DNA of 52,134 nucleotides from contig CAYMUR010000027.1 of the NCBI GenBank assembly GCA_964393615.1, forward strand, positions 1 to 52,134, in the 5' to 3' direction. The first letter of the stretch is position 1. Each line of letters starts with the position of its first letter. Source of the stretch: CAYMUR01 sp964393615 (GTDB lineage: Bacteria; Planctomycetota; Planctomycetia; Pirellulales; Pirellulaceae). Below the pieces are notes generated by a model, which saw only the letters and a list, made by a program, of their open reading frames with translations, made no database searches and had not been told where the DNA came from. Of this stretch, positions 8,449-17,969 are shown piece by piece. The position numbers and the translations under genes were made by a program.

Positions 8449-9027
8449 ATGTTACGAATTATTCTTGTTCGTCCAGGACGGACAGAATTTGATGAAGAAG
8501 GACGCATTAAGGGATCTCTGAGTATCCCTCTGAGTACCCATGGGTCCGAGCAGGCGACGATGACGGCCAGGGACTTGTCGGAGGAACGGATCGAAGTTGT
8601 CTACACGTCGCCTGATCAGGCAGCATTGCAGACTGCGGAAGCCTTGGCGGATTCGCAAGGAATCAAGCTACGGCAGATTGAGCGGTTGAAAAACTTGGAT
8701 CAGGGATTATGGCAAGGAAAACGGATTGACGAGTTTCGCATGTGTCAGCCCAAGGTTTATCGACAATGGCAAGAGCACCCAGAGACTGTTTGTCCACCGG
8801 AAGGCGAGATGATTGAGTCAGCTCGGCAACGATGCGAAGTAGTTTTAAATAAAGTCTTGAAGAAGCACAAAGACGGTGTCATCGCACTGGTGGCACCTGA
8901 ACCTTTGGCTAGCGTGATCCGAGGTTGTTTAGTTGGGACTCGTCTGGGAGATCTCTGGAAGGCCGAAGGGGATTGTGGGAGCTGGGAATTGATTGATGTA
9001 GAGCCAGGGGACCTTGTATTGAGTTAG
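8449..9027 (+). CDS. degenerate histidine-phosphatase (phosphoglycerate-mutase-like) protein
   Basis: About 192 aa with the fold signature of the histidine phosphatase superfamily: LRIILVRPGRTEFDEEGRIKG at the N terminus, VYTSPDQAALQTAEALA, then the C-terminal VIALVAPEPLASVIRGCL. The family's catalytic RHG motif reads RPG (Pro9 where the phosphorylated His should be), the second catalytic His is also Pro (about residue 150), and the Arg of the SPxxRAxxTA motif is missing. The protein is therefore very unlikely to be a phosphatase or mutase and may be a binding or regulatory pseudo-enzyme. The frame is intact, so it is not decaying. Start: the ATG at 8449 is preferred over the TTG just before it. 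It follows rpe by 18 bp, suggesting a shared transcript. Confidence 0.82.
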   Translation: MLRIILVRPGRTEFDEEGRIKGSLSIPLSTHGSEQATMTARDLSEERIEVVYTSPDQAALQTAEALADSQGIKLRQIERLKNLDQGLWQGKRIDEFRMCQPKVYRQWQEHPETVCPPEGEMIESARQRCEVVLNKVLKKHKDGVIALVAPEPLASVIRGCLVGTRLGDLWKAEGDCGSWELIDVEPGDLVLS

Positions 9028-9283
9028 ATCGGTTTGAAGATGTCATCTTGGCATTGTTGGGCGTTTCACGCTACGATTAAAGGGCAAGGCCAGTATGTGT
9101 TCAAGTCCGATCAACGGATATGCCGTCGACAGAACCGATTCGATGGCAAGTTGTGGCGGTGGCCACCACGCATAGACGTTTGTTTGACGGCGGACTAAGC
9201 CACAAGGTAAGATGCACTGCCAAACCTGCTCTTTGATAGAGTGGTGGCAGCTGTTCTTGGCGTTCCCAACCCCTATAGACCCG

Positions 9284-10117
9284 ATGCAAACTAGTGAAAC
9301 GCGAGTCATGAAACGTACCAAACGGGGCGTCCCCGAAGGATTATGGCAGCGTTGCCCTGGCTGTCAGGCTGCGATTTTTCGTAAAGAGGCAGAACGGAGA
9401 CAATATGTCTGTCCAGAGTGTGAACACCACTGGTATGTTCCTGCTCGTGAACGAATCAATCAAGTGCTGGATGAGGGCACGTTTGAATCTTGGGACGAGA
9501 CATTACAGCCAGCCGATCCGCTTCAGTTTCGTGACAAGAAATCGTATAAGGACCGGTTGGTGTCCGAACAAAAACGGACCGGTCTTTCCGATGCGGCGAT
9601 TACCGGAACAGGCATGATTCGTGCCCGGCGCGTGGCGTTTGGAGTGACCGATTCCGCATTTATTATGGGTAGCATGGGATCGGTGGTAGGTGAACGGTTG
9701 ACCCGTCTCATTGAGCGCGCAACGGAACAGCAATTACCGTTAATCATTGTCAGTGGTTCGGGAGGTGGGGCGCGCATGCACGAAGGAATCTTGTCGCTAA
9801 TGCAAATGGCGAAAGTGTCTGCAGCGCTTGCAAGGTTTGATTCGGCGGGTGGATTATTTATTTCCGTTTTAACTAATCCGACGATGGGCGGGGTAGCAGC
9901 TAGTTTTGCATCGTTGGGAGACGTAGTGTTTGCCGAACCGAAGGCACTTATCGGTTTTGCCGGTCCGCGAACGATTAAGGCAACCATAGGCATTGAATTG
10001 CCCGACGGTTTTCAGACGAGCGAATTTTTATTGGAACATGGATTTGTTGACCGCATTGTTCCTCGTTCGAAACTGAAAAGTGAAATTGCCCGCACGATCG
10101 ACTACTGTGGAAAATAA
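9284..10117 (+). CDS. accD: acetyl-CoA carboxylase carboxyltransferase subunit beta
   Basis: AccD with AccA transfers the carboxyl group from biotin to acetyl-CoA, making malonyl-CoA for fatty-acid synthesis. An N-terminal zinc ribbon is evident (CPGC and CPEC pairs), followed by the crotonase-fold carboxyltransferase domain with GSMGSVVGERLTRLIE, the oxyanion/CoA stretch SGSGGGARMHEG, TNPTMGGVAASFA, and the C-terminal GFAGPRTI and QTSEFLLEHGFVDRIV. The frame extends upstream to 9212, but the residues before the zinc ribbon are not conserved; ATGs at 9284 or 9308 are the plausible starts. accA is not in the window. A Ser/Thr kinase follows 50 bp downstream on the same strand. Confidence 0.95.
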   Translation: MQTSETRVMKRTKRGVPEGLWQRCPGCQAAIFRKEAERRQYVCPECEHHWYVPARERINQVLDEGTFESWDETLQPADPLQFRDKKSYKDRLVSEQKRTGLSDAAITGTGMIRARRVAFGVTDSAFIMGSMGSVVGERLTRLIERATEQQLPLIIVSGSGGGARMHEGILSLMQMAKVSAALARFDSAGGLFISVLTNPTMGGVAASFASLGDVVFAEPKALIGFAGPRTIKATIGIELPDGFQTSEFLLEHGFVDRIVPRSKLKSEIARTIDYCGK

Positions 10118-10167
10118 GCGTGGCGGACATATTTTAACAAAGCCCGAATGTTTCGCTTAAGTTCGTT

Positions 10168-11043
10168 ATGAGTTTTATCGAAAAATTCAAAGCGATCCTT
10201 CACAGGCCGGTTGATATCTCTGACCGGTTTATTTTGTTGCGCGAAGCTATTTCAGGGACAATGTCAGAATTCTACGTCGCGAAGGATATAAAAACAGATC
10301 ATATTGTCGGCCTGAAGATTTTAGATCCGAAAAGAACACAGCAATTTGAGGCACGCTTTAAGGGTTTGAATAAGCCGACAGAAGGTGAGATTGCAAGCCA
10401 ATTAAGCCACCAGCGAATTGTACGTACGCTGGAACACGGAATGACGACGAAGGGCCAGCAATATATTGTGATGGAGTTTCTCGAAGGGCCAGGTTTGCAT
10501 TCGTTAATTTTTGAAAAAAGCAAACATTTGAATAACCAGCGACTCAAATTGATACGACAGATGGCAGAGTCAATAGCTGCTGTCCACGCAGCTGGCTTTA
10601 TTCACCGTGACATTTGCCCACGAAATTTCATATGTGCGCCCAAAGGTGATTCATTAAGGCTTATCGATTTTGGACTGACGGTACCGGCGTTGAAAGAATT
10701 CATGCGGCCTGGTAACCGGACCGGGACACCGAACTACATGGCACCAGAAATCATCCGACGCAGGTCGACAGACCATCGAATTGACTTATTTTCGATGGGA
10801 GTAACGGCGTACCAATTGTTTACTTTTGAATTACCTTGGCCCGGTGGGGATAACACAGGAATGGCTGCCTTGATGCACGACACACGAGAACCAGTCGCGA
10901 TTACTGAACGGTGTCCCACCATTGACCCCACGCTAGCCACGGCGATTACCAATTGTTTTGCTTCCAATCCCGACGTCCGACCTGATTCTGCGTCAGAGTT
11001 TTTAGCCTCGATTCGACACGTCCATAGCGATTATGGTGAATAG
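10168..11043 (+). CDS. Ser/Thr protein kinase with degenerate glycine loop
   Basis: A 291-aa cytoplasmic Hanks-type kinase made of little but the catalytic domain. Visible: Lys50 in VGLKIL (ATP anchor), HRDICPRN with catalytic Asp148 and Asn153, DFG at 167-169, TGTPNYMAPE activation segment end, and the DLFSMGVTAYQLF helix. The glycine-rich loop, normally GxGxxG, reads ISGTMS (residues 28-33), keeping only one glycine, so ATP binding may be altered, although all other catalytic residues are present. No transmembrane segment or sensor domain is seen. It lies directly downstream of accD; whether it regulates that enzyme is unknown. The next gene starts 219 bp on. Confidence 0.88.
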   Translation: MSFIEKFKAILHRPVDISDRFILLREAISGTMSEFYVAKDIKTDHIVGLKILDPKRTQQFEARFKGLNKPTEGEIASQLSHQRIVRTLEHGMTTKGQQYIVMEFLEGPGLHSLIFEKSKHLNNQRLKLIRQMAESIAAVHAAGFIHRDICPRNFICAPKGDSLRLIDFGLTVPALKEFMRPGNRTGTPNYMAPEIIRRRSTDHRIDLFSMGVTAYQLFTFELPWPGGDNTGMAALMHDTREPVAITERCPTIDPTLATAITNCFASNPDVRPDSASEFLASIRHVHSDYGE

Positions 11044-11262
11044 CTGATATTGATGGATTTATGAAGAATTTGGCCAGTCTAAGCGGTTGATTGTCGGCAG
11101 TCCAGGCAAAAGAAATCGCTGGCGAACGCTTGGAAATAATGACGTCAAAGTCCCCACTTGTGGTTGTGAAGTGGTTGCGAAACACTTACAATATGGGTGG
11201 TGATTTTGCACTGTTCTCATGTTGCTCGGATTAGATTCGTTAGGATTTTTACAGGTAATCAG

Positions 11263-11505
11263 ATGACGATTGATAAAAGCCTCAAAGTTCGCAGTGGCTT
11301 AATGCGAAACCGTAGTGTCCTGACCCGGGCGGAACGACTCAGCAAACTTCAGGAAATGGACCGTTGGTCTGAAACCGAATCGCCCCTCGGATTGCCTAAA
11401 GTCCGTGTGCCGAAGCTTTCTTTTAAGAAAAAGAAGAAGGTAAAGAAAGAAGAAGAAGCAGAAGCAGCTGGTGGTGAGACTACTACTGCTGCGGCTGACA
11501 GTTAG
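11263..11505 (+). CDS. small basic protein of the Planctomycete/Verrucomicrobia/Chlamydiae family
   Basis: An 80-aa protein beginning MTIDKSLKVRSGLMRNRSVL, matching the conserved small basic protein family known from Planctomycetes, Verrucomicrobia and Chlamydiae (the TIGR04137 type, by my recollection). The core is TRAERLSKLQEMDRW, then a Lys-rich stretch (FKKKKKVKKEEE) and an Ala/Thr tail. The family's role is not established; the name used for it in databases hints at a ribosome link. The frame opens earlier at 11197, but conservation places the start at the ATG 11263. A good lineage marker. Confidence 0.85.
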   Translation: MTIDKSLKVRSGLMRNRSVLTRAERLSKLQEMDRWSETESPLGLPKVRVPKLSFKKKKKVKKEEEAEAAGGETTTAAADS

Positions 11506-11769
11506 TCGTACCACGTTGGGTTGCTTCGTTTCGCTAGATACGGCATATTTCCGTTCAATCCGGATATCATGGTTGTACGGTCAAGTTCCATGTAAAGCGA
11601 TTCTTCCGGCACCGATAGATTCGAAAAGCCGTTAACGAAGGGTACTGCAGTGTTGTTTTGTGGTTCGAGGTAGAGCGATATTCGAAGTTTGCCACAAAGT
11701 CTTGGCTGTTATCTATGCGGATCGCGTATATTTGAGATAGACGTTTGCTCTTCTCGATTGGTGCTACCC

Positions 11770-12966
11770 ATGCCAAACCTGCGCGTTTTAATCATGGCCA
11801 CAATAGTCACCGTGTTCACAGCACACGACGCGCTTTGCGCGGACCGTCTGTTTCTCAAGAGTGGTGGGCAAATCAATGGTAATTTGTTAAATCCATCGGA
11901 AACACCCCGCCGACGATTTGTTGTAGAGACTCTTGGTGGAAAGATTACGTTATCAGCTGATCAGGTAAAACGTTTTACACGACAGTCTGACCAGCAGCGG
12001 AAATATGAACTGCACGCAACCAGCATGTCAGATTCTATCGAGGACCATTGGGAATTGTCTCAGTGGTGTCTGAATAACCAGCTTGCTGCGGAACGGAAAA
12101 CACACTTGGAACGTGTCATAGAATTGGACCCAGATCATGAGGGGGCACGGAGAGCGTTAGGTTATCAGTTTATCGATGGTCGTTGGCTAACGTCGAAAGA
12201 GTTGATGAAACAACGTGGGTTTATTCATTATCAAGGGGTGTGGCGGACACAGCAGGATGTAGCATTGCTACAGGAACAGCAACGGATCGAACTGGTTAAG
12301 AAGGAGTACATTCGTAAGGTGAAAGCCTGGAGCCGCTGGCTTCGTGGCCCGCGTCGCGAACAAGCCATGGAAAAAATGCGTGGTATCAATGATCCTCTTG
12401 CGGCACCTTCCCTGGCAGGAATGTTGCGTGTTGCAGCCGATCCGGCAACCAAGGAGTTGATCATTGATCTTTTGGGTCAGTTGGATGGCGAGGTTGCAGT
12501 GTCTGCACTGATTCAAAGTGCGTTGCAGGATCCATCAGAAGCGATTCGTGATCGGTGTTTAGAGCAGCTGTGTCACGTAGGGACTCACGTGGCAGCAGTG
12601 ACGTTTATAAACACCTTGCAGCATAAGAATAACCTAGCGGTTAACCGAGCAGCAGTAGGGCTCGAACGACTAGAGGATGAATCAGCTATTTTACCCCTTA
12701 TCAGGACGTTACGGACGGAACATAAGTTCATCATTCGACAACCGGGTGGTGGAATTAATCCTGTTTTCGGTTCAGGTGGCAATGGTGGTTTGTCGGCGGG
12801 AGAGAGCCGGCCTAAAATTATCAAAAAGACCTATGAAAACGAGAGCGTTCTGAGAGCCTTGGTGTCGATAACGGGAGAGAATTTTCGTTTTGATGTACAA
12901 CGCTGGATAGATTGGTACAGTTTTAAAGAAACCCCCAATCGCGTGACACTGAGAAGGGATCCGTAA
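11770..12966 (+). CDS. exported HEAT-repeat protein
   Basis: About 398 aa from the ATG at 11770, which gives a clean signal peptide (MPNLRVLIMATIVTVFTAHDALCA, cleavage near ALCA). The first mature part, RLFLKSGGQINGNLLN, resembles a short SH3-like module frequent in planctomycete exported proteins; a TPR-like helix pair follows (LERVIELDPDHEGARRALGY) and then HEAT-type helical repeats at about residues 210-330 (for example DPLAAPSLAGMLRVAADPATKELIIDLL). A Gly-rich loop interrupts the C-terminal part. No catalytic residues are apparent. I infer a periplasmic scaffold. The longer frame starting at 11689 is not preferred because it destroys the signal peptide. Confidence 0.78.
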   Translation: MPNLRVLIMATIVTVFTAHDALCADRLFLKSGGQINGNLLNPSETPRRRFVVETLGGKITLSADQVKRFTRQSDQQRKYELHATSMSDSIEDHWELSQWCLNNQLAAERKTHLERVIELDPDHEGARRALGYQFIDGRWLTSKELMKQRGFIHYQGVWRTQQDVALLQEQQRIELVKKEYIRKVKAWSRWLRGPRREQAMEKMRGINDPLAAPSLAGMLRVAADPATKELIIDLLGQLDGEVAVSALIQSALQDPSEAIRDRCLEQLCHVGTHVAAVTFINTLQHKNNLAVNRAAVGLERLEDESAILPLIRTLRTEHKFIIRQPGGGINPVFGSGGNGGLSAGESRPKIIKKTYENESVLRALVSITGENFRFDVQRWIDWYSFKETPNRVTLRRDP

Positions 12967-13035
12967 AGCAAACATGGCTGCTTACGGGGAGCGGTGTTTT
13001 TTTACTCGGAAACGTTTATCGCCTGGAAACATGGT

Positions 13036-14826
13036 TCATTTCTTAATCAGGTCACGGACAGTCATGCCTGACGGAATCATCGGCAAGACATGTTCCTGAT
13101 AAGGTACGTTTACATCAAGTACATAAGATCCAGGGTACGACAACATCTCCTGTAGTGCTGCATTCAGATCCGATTTTTCGCTGACAGTGGATGCACCGCA
13201 TCCAAAACCTTTGGCAATGGAGACAAAATCAGGGAAACGTTCTTTTGCATAGGCACTTTCTCCATGCCCCGTTGCTTCTGCATGGTCGATAGGACCCAGA
13301 TAGGTATGTGCCCTGTTGCCAGCCATGAAACGGTCCTCCCACTGAACAACCATTCCTAAATGTTGGTTATTCAGTAGCATGACTTTCACGGGGAGCTTTT
13401 CGCAGGTGCATGTTGCCAGTTCCTGAATATTCATTAGAAAGCTTCCATCGCCATCAATATCGACAACTAAACTATCCGGGTTTGCAGCCTGAGCTCCGAC
13501 CGCAGCTGGCAATCCAAATCCCATGGTGCCTAGTCCGGAGCTGGATAGAAATGTTTGAGGTTTATGGAATTTGTAGAATTGAGCGGACCACATCTGATGC
13601 TGACCGACACCCACTGTGATGATAGTATTTTGATTTCTGGTCAAATCGCTCAACACAGAAATGGCATGCTGGGGAAGAATGCCATCGAACTGCTGATCAA
13701 ATTGATAAGGATCTTCTGCTTTCCAGTGAGTACATTGTTCGATCCAAGAAGTAATGTCATCCGGTGCTTCAACTAATTCGTTGAGTAATTGGAGTGCATA
13801 TTTCACGTCACTAACGATTGGTATGTGGGCCTCTTTGTTTTTGTTGATTTCAGAGGGGTCGATATCGATGTGAACAATCTTGGCAGATTTGGCGAATTCG
13901 GCGAGCTTTCCGGTGACCCTGTCATCAAAACGTACGCCCAATGCCAGAATCAAATCAGCTTCATTCACGGCATAGTTGGCGTAGACACTGCCGTGCATGC
14001 CGAGCATATCCATTGAGAGAGGATTTTCGTTAGGAAAGGCTCCTAATCCCATGACTGTCATGGAGACTGGAATTCCAGTTTTATCAACCAGAGTGTGTAA
14101 CTCGTTGCTGGCCCCCGATGATATGACTCCGCCACCAGCATAAATGATTGGTCGCCGGGATAGTTTGATTGCTGCAGCTACTTGTTTGATTTGTGCGTTG
14201 CGAGCCCGACGTTCATGGATACTGTATCCGGGCAGGTCCATCGCCAGTGACCAATCCGGCACGATCATCGCTTCCTGGACGTCTTTGGGGATATCGATGA
14301 GAACGGGGCCTGGTCGTCCTGTCGTGGCGATATGGAATGCCTCTTTTACAATCCGAGTCAAATGACAGACATCGGTCACCAGATAGTGGTGCTTCGTAAT
14401 GCTCCGACAGACTTCGACAATCGGTGTTTCTTGGAACGCATCGCTACCAATGACTGGAATTTTGACTTGACCCGTAATGGCGATCAGCGGGACGCTATCC
14501 ATTTTGGCGTCCGCAATCGTTGTGACAAGATTGGTAGCTCCTGGTCCGCTGGTGGCCATGCAAACACCGACTTGATCCGATGTCCGTGAAACACCTTGGG
14601 CAGCAAAGCCGCCACCTTGTTCGTGTCGAGGAAGAATCGTACGCAACTGGTCAGTAAATCGTGTTAACGATTGATGAAGAGGCATGCTGGCCCCGCCCGG
14701 ATAGGCAAAAACAACCTTCACACCGTGATTAATGAGCGACTGGACCAGGATGTCGGCACCGGACATCAATTGGGCGTCGGTCGTTCTTTTAGCCGTTTTA
14801 GCCACATCGGACTCCTTATGGGTCAT
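13036..14826 (-). CDS. ilvB: acetolactate synthase large subunit
   Basis: Thiamine-diphosphate enzyme condensing two pyruvates to 2-acetolactate (or pyruvate plus 2-oxobutyrate), first common step of valine, leucine and isoleucine synthesis. About 596 aa, normal length. Visible: AYPGGASMPLH, the catalytic Glu69 in RHEQGGG, SGPGATNLVTTIADA, GRPGPVLIDIPKDVQ, the central FAD-type domain, and the ThDP/Mg motif DIDGDGSFLMNIQEL followed by NNQHLGMVVQWEDRF. The ATG at 14826 is preferred over a TTG at 14844. The regulatory subunit ilvN is not adjacent. The gene is divergent from a Ser/Thr kinase with 286 bp between; no branched-chain-rich attenuator peptide was found there. Confidence 0.95.
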   Translation of the reverse strand: MTHKESDVAKTAKRTTDAQLMSGADILVQSLINHGVKVVFAYPGGASMPLHQSLTRFTDQLRTILPRHEQGGGFAAQGVSRTSDQVGVCMATSGPGATNLVTTIADAKMDSVPLIAITGQVKIPVIGSDAFQETPIVEVCRSITKHHYLVTDVCHLTRIVKEAFHIATTGRPGPVLIDIPKDVQEAMIVPDWSLAMDLPGYSIHERRARNAQIKQVAAAIKLSRRPIIYAGGGVISSGASNELHTLVDKTGIPVSMTVMGLGAFPNENPLSMDMLGMHGSVYANYAVNEADLILALGVRFDDRVTGKLAEFAKSAKIVHIDIDPSEINKNKEAHIPIVSDVKYALQLLNELVEAPDDITSWIEQCTHWKAEDPYQFDQQFDGILPQHAISVLSDLTRNQNTIITVGVGQHQMWSAQFYKFHKPQTFLSSSGLGTMGFGLPAAVGAQAANPDSLVVDIDGDGSFLMNIQELATCTCEKLPVKVMLLNNQHLGMVVQWEDRFMAGNRAHTYLGPIDHAEATGHGESAYAKERFPDFVSIAKGFGCGASTVSEKSDLNAALQEMLSYPGSYVLDVNVPYQEHVLPMIPSGMTVRDLIKK

Positions 14827-15112
14827 CGTTGGCCCTGATCTCAAGGCGGTCTACGGAGGCGGCAACCTCGATTGTTAACGTGTTGGGCTCTGAGGAGACT
14901 GACCAGGAGGGGATCTCCCAACATGTAGAATAGGTGTTCCTGGGAGCGGATTCAAGCTGGAAGTCTTGATCTTTGTGTTTATCGTTGGGATCCTCCACTT
15001 TTTTGTAGCTTCCGTCAGCCGACGCGGATTTTTCTAGTCGTGAAATCTGATAGAATAAGGTAAAGTCTACTCATCTCAGCCTTGGTGTAATCGTTGTGAC
15101 CGGCAGGATTTT

Positions 15113-16780
15113 ATGCCCAGCGAACTAGAACTTGAATCCTTTTGGGACCTTCTGCGCAGAAGTGGTGTCATTGCGGAGGAAGAATTTGAGCTACTGCGGT
15201 CAGAGTATATCAAGGAACTGGCCAATCTCGACACCGCAGAAAAGGTTGCCGACGATCTTGTTGTCCGATGCCAGTTGACGCGTTGGCAGGCGGATATGAT
15301 TTTGCAAGGTCGTCACAAGGGATTTTTTTTGGGACCTTATCGGTTGCTTGAGTTGTTGGGCAAAGGGGGTATGGGTTCTGTCTATTTAGCCGAACACCAA
15401 TTGATCCGTCGCCGCACGGCTGTGAAAGTTCTACCTTCCAAGGCGATTAGCCGTCGTCCATCGTTGAAAGAACGTTTTCGTCGTGAGGCCCAAGCAGTTG
15501 CATCTTTAGACCATCCCAATATTGTGCGAGCATACGATTTTAGTAAGGAACTTCTTGACAAAACGGATGTTTATTACTTGGCCATGGAATTTGTCCAAGG
15601 CAAGAACCTGCAAGAATTGGTCCAAAACGAAGGGCCTTTGAACTATGTCCAAGCCGCTGATTGCATTCGTCAAGCTGCCTTAGGATTGTCCCATGCCCAT
15701 GCCGCTGGATTAGTCCATCGTGATATCAAACCGGCCAATCTACTGATAGATACAAAAGGAGTTGTTAAATTACTTGACCTGGGTCTAGTTAAATCGCACA
15801 AAGATTCCGACGAAGCGTCGCTTACTGGTGAGCACGAAAATACAGTCTTGGGTACGGCGGATTATTTGGCACCCGAGCAAGCGGCTAGTAGCCGGGACGT
15901 TGATAGTCGAGCGGATATCTACAGTCTTGGTTATACGTTTTATTTTGCGCTTTGTGGACATCCCCCTTTTCCACAAGGAACGATTCACCAACGGATGGTT
16001 GCCCACCAATCTCGACACGCAGATCCTATCACTAATGAACGTCCTGACACTCCTTCCGAATTGATTGTCATCATCGATAAAATGATCGCAAAACAACCTG
16101 TCGATCGGTATGCCACGGCGGGTGAAGTAGCCGAAATACTAGAGAACTGGCTATTTGAAAACGCGGATGAGGACTGGATTCTGGAGCATCCCGGGTTACT
16201 TGCAGAGAGTTCAGATCCGTTAACACTGTCTGGTCGCGGCCCGCGTCCCGAAATGTCGAAACCTGATGACGACGTGGAATTAGATCTAGCGCCGATTGAC
16301 GACGATAAAATTGCTGTAGCCGACAACGCGGTCGGAAGTGAAGGTGTTGAAAACGAGAGTTCTCAGCAGACGCAGGCTATCGAGCACGAGGAACCCATGC
16401 CGTCATCGGTTTTGTCGGATACAGCGTTACCACCTTTAGAAGGGGTTCGGTTGGATCAATTGCTGAAGACCAATCCAGTGACCGTGGGCCGTGCGCTGAG
16501 GCCCATTGAGCCATTGCCTAGCATCTGGTCGATCGATGGCATTGCTGTGCGGTTGGGGGTACCGCCGGTCGCCGTGATTTTCGCGATGTTGATTGTAGCC
16601 ACGTTAGTTTGCATTGTGGCATTTTTGTTCCTGTCAAATGCCACGGGTGTAGCGCAAACCGCGGTCCCACGAGGTTTGATCTTGAGCACGTTTCCTGTCC
16701 AGGGAGTGGTTCCAGGCCGATACGGCAATACAAAGAATCATTTCCAGATAACGATAGGTGATGATTATTCAGCTGGTTGA
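15113..16780 (+). CDS. membrane-anchored Ser/Thr protein kinase
   Basis: 555 aa. Residues 1-70 form the helical N-terminal region typical of planctomycete kinases (ESFWDLLRRSGVIAEEE...LTRWQADMILQG). The kinase domain follows (~73-345): GKGGMGSVYLAEH glycine loop, Lys in TAVKVL, HRDIKPANLL catalytic loop, DLG in place of DFG (common in this group), GTADYLAPEQ and RADIYSLGYTFYFAL. An acidic linker of ~130 residues leads to one transmembrane helix (PPVAVIFAMLIVATLVCIVAFLFL) and a short outer tail without a sensor domain. AGGA precedes the ATG. Its last 16 bp overlap the convergent gene at 16765. Confidence 0.93.
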   Translation: MPSELELESFWDLLRRSGVIAEEEFELLRSEYIKELANLDTAEKVADDLVVRCQLTRWQADMILQGRHKGFFLGPYRLLELLGKGGMGSVYLAEHQLIRRRTAVKVLPSKAISRRPSLKERFRREAQAVASLDHPNIVRAYDFSKELLDKTDVYYLAMEFVQGKNLQELVQNEGPLNYVQAADCIRQAALGLSHAHAAGLVHRDIKPANLLIDTKGVVKLLDLGLVKSHKDSDEASLTGEHENTVLGTADYLAPEQAASSRDVDSRADIYSLGYTFYFALCGHPPFPQGTIHQRMVAHQSRHADPITNERPDTPSELIVIIDKMIAKQPVDRYATAGEVAEILENWLFENADEDWILEHPGLLAESSDPLTLSGRGPRPEMSKPDDDVELDLAPIDDDKIAVADNAVGSEGVENESSQQTQAIEHEEPMPSSVLSDTALPPLEGVRLDQLLKTNPVTVGRALRPIEPLPSIWSIDGIAVRLGVPPVAVIFAMLIVATLVCIVAFLFLSNATGVAQTAVPRGLILSTFPVQGVVPGRYGNTKNHFQITIGDDYSAG

Positions 16781-17220
16781 GACTTGCTGGGTGAATTCAC
16801 TGCGGCTGTATCATTGGATGGATTCTCGCTGGGTAAACTCTTTGCCTGGACGGCATTCAGTAGAAAGCGACCGTCTTCCTTTTTGTCATAGGTGACTTCG
16901 AAAGAATAAGACTGAATCGGGATACCACGTCGCCAACTATAAGTTTCCACCCGTTGATTCCCTTCCTCGCGTATTGTACTGGGTGCTTTGCCGATGGCTG
17001 TTTGAACTATTTCGTTGGTATTGGTGACCTCGCCCGGTTGGCTGTAATTAGAGTTCACTAATTCTGTCACTGCTTTCCAGGCAGTCAACGATTTAGGGCG
17101 CGCGACGCGAAACTCATACGCTAACGCGATGATGGCCAAGAGTAATATCACCAGCAGAAGGATCTGTCGTACGCGGGCAATTGTAAATTTGTGCGGTGTC
17201 TGATTTTGTTCATCTTGCAT
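16765..17220 (-). CDS. small membrane-anchored protein of unknown function
   Basis: 151 aa with one N-terminal transmembrane helix (ILLLVILLLAIIALAYEF) after a short cytoplasmic start, then a soluble domain containing the phrase ETYSWRRGIPIQSYSFEVTY that is typical of small planctomycete proteins of unknown function, and a Ser/Pro/Asn-rich tail. No catalytic motif is seen. The 3' end overlaps the tail of the kinase gene on the opposite strand by 16 bp, a real antisense overlap that constrains both C termini. Confidence 0.65.
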   Translation of the reverse strand: MQDEQNQTPHKFTIARVRQILLLVILLLAIIALAYEFRVARPKSLTAWKAVTELVNSNYSQPGEVTNTNEIVQTAIGKAPSTIREEGNQRVETYSWRRGIPIQSYSFEVTYDKKEDGRFLLNAVQAKSLPSENPSNDTAAVNSPSKSQPAE

Positions 17221-17969
17221 GTTTGTTGCACCCTAAGGAAATGTCGGTAGCGGTCGGGTTAGTGGCCCTCAGGTAGTGATTTTTAATATCGAAATCCCAA
17301 GGGAAAGAATATTTATTGATATCGTAAATGATGGTGACCCAGGATTGAAGTCCCCTGGATAACAAAACATGAGGGAACGCCTCGATTCAATACAGCAGCT
17401 TTAGATTGGATACAGGTAGAATGCTTGTTCCCTACCACCGTTCACTGTCTTTTTAGCAATGAAGGCCTATGCTGCCTGGCAGTTTTGCCGTAGGAACCGT
17501 TTTCCAAGTGGCCACGGCAGAAGATCTTACACTTGCACCTGTTTGCCCCGTTGTGACAGGAATCGATCAGGATGTGGGATCTTGTCCATGTAGCCGGAGG
17601 ATGACATGACAGGGCAGATAGCACATTGGATTGCAGGCATGTGAATGCCGGCTTGGTGACCAAGATTGCAGGTCCGCTAGCCAATAAATAGTCAGTATTC
17701 ATGAATGTGGGTGGCATGGGGGCTTCTGTCGCTTCCCCGGGACTCCTTTTGGCATTCAAGGTTAACAGAAAAAACAAGACAAATCTTTATTTAGCAATGA
17801 CCGCAAATTTGTTAAAATTCAACAAGAGAGAGTAGCAACGTGCGGATTAAGGTTTATCGCGGTGAATCTTTTCAGGAGAATCGATTTCATGACGTGTAAC
17901 TCGGTCTATTAGATTCATTGTAGAAGGCGACCTTGTCGGCGGGAGTTCTTTTCTAGAAAGGTGAGTGCC
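17221..17969. other. intergenic region, nothing recognised
   Basis: About 750 bp between the divergent small anchored protein and the SHD1 gene. A minus-strand frame at 17442-17777 exists but is Cys/Ser/Pro-rich without domain signatures and is judged spurious. An A/T-rich stretch at about 17770-17835 may contain promoter elements. No strong inverted repeat or RNA family was recognised. Confidence 0.3.

Noticed and set aside
14816..14998. 60-aa frame upstream of ilvB as a possible attenuator leader peptide
   Set aside because: It overlaps the ilvB start and is not enriched in Leu, Val or Ile codons.
17442..17777. 111-aa minus-strand frame between the small anchored protein and the SHD1 gene
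   Set aside because: Cys/Ser/Pro-rich sequence without family signature; looks like chance open frame.
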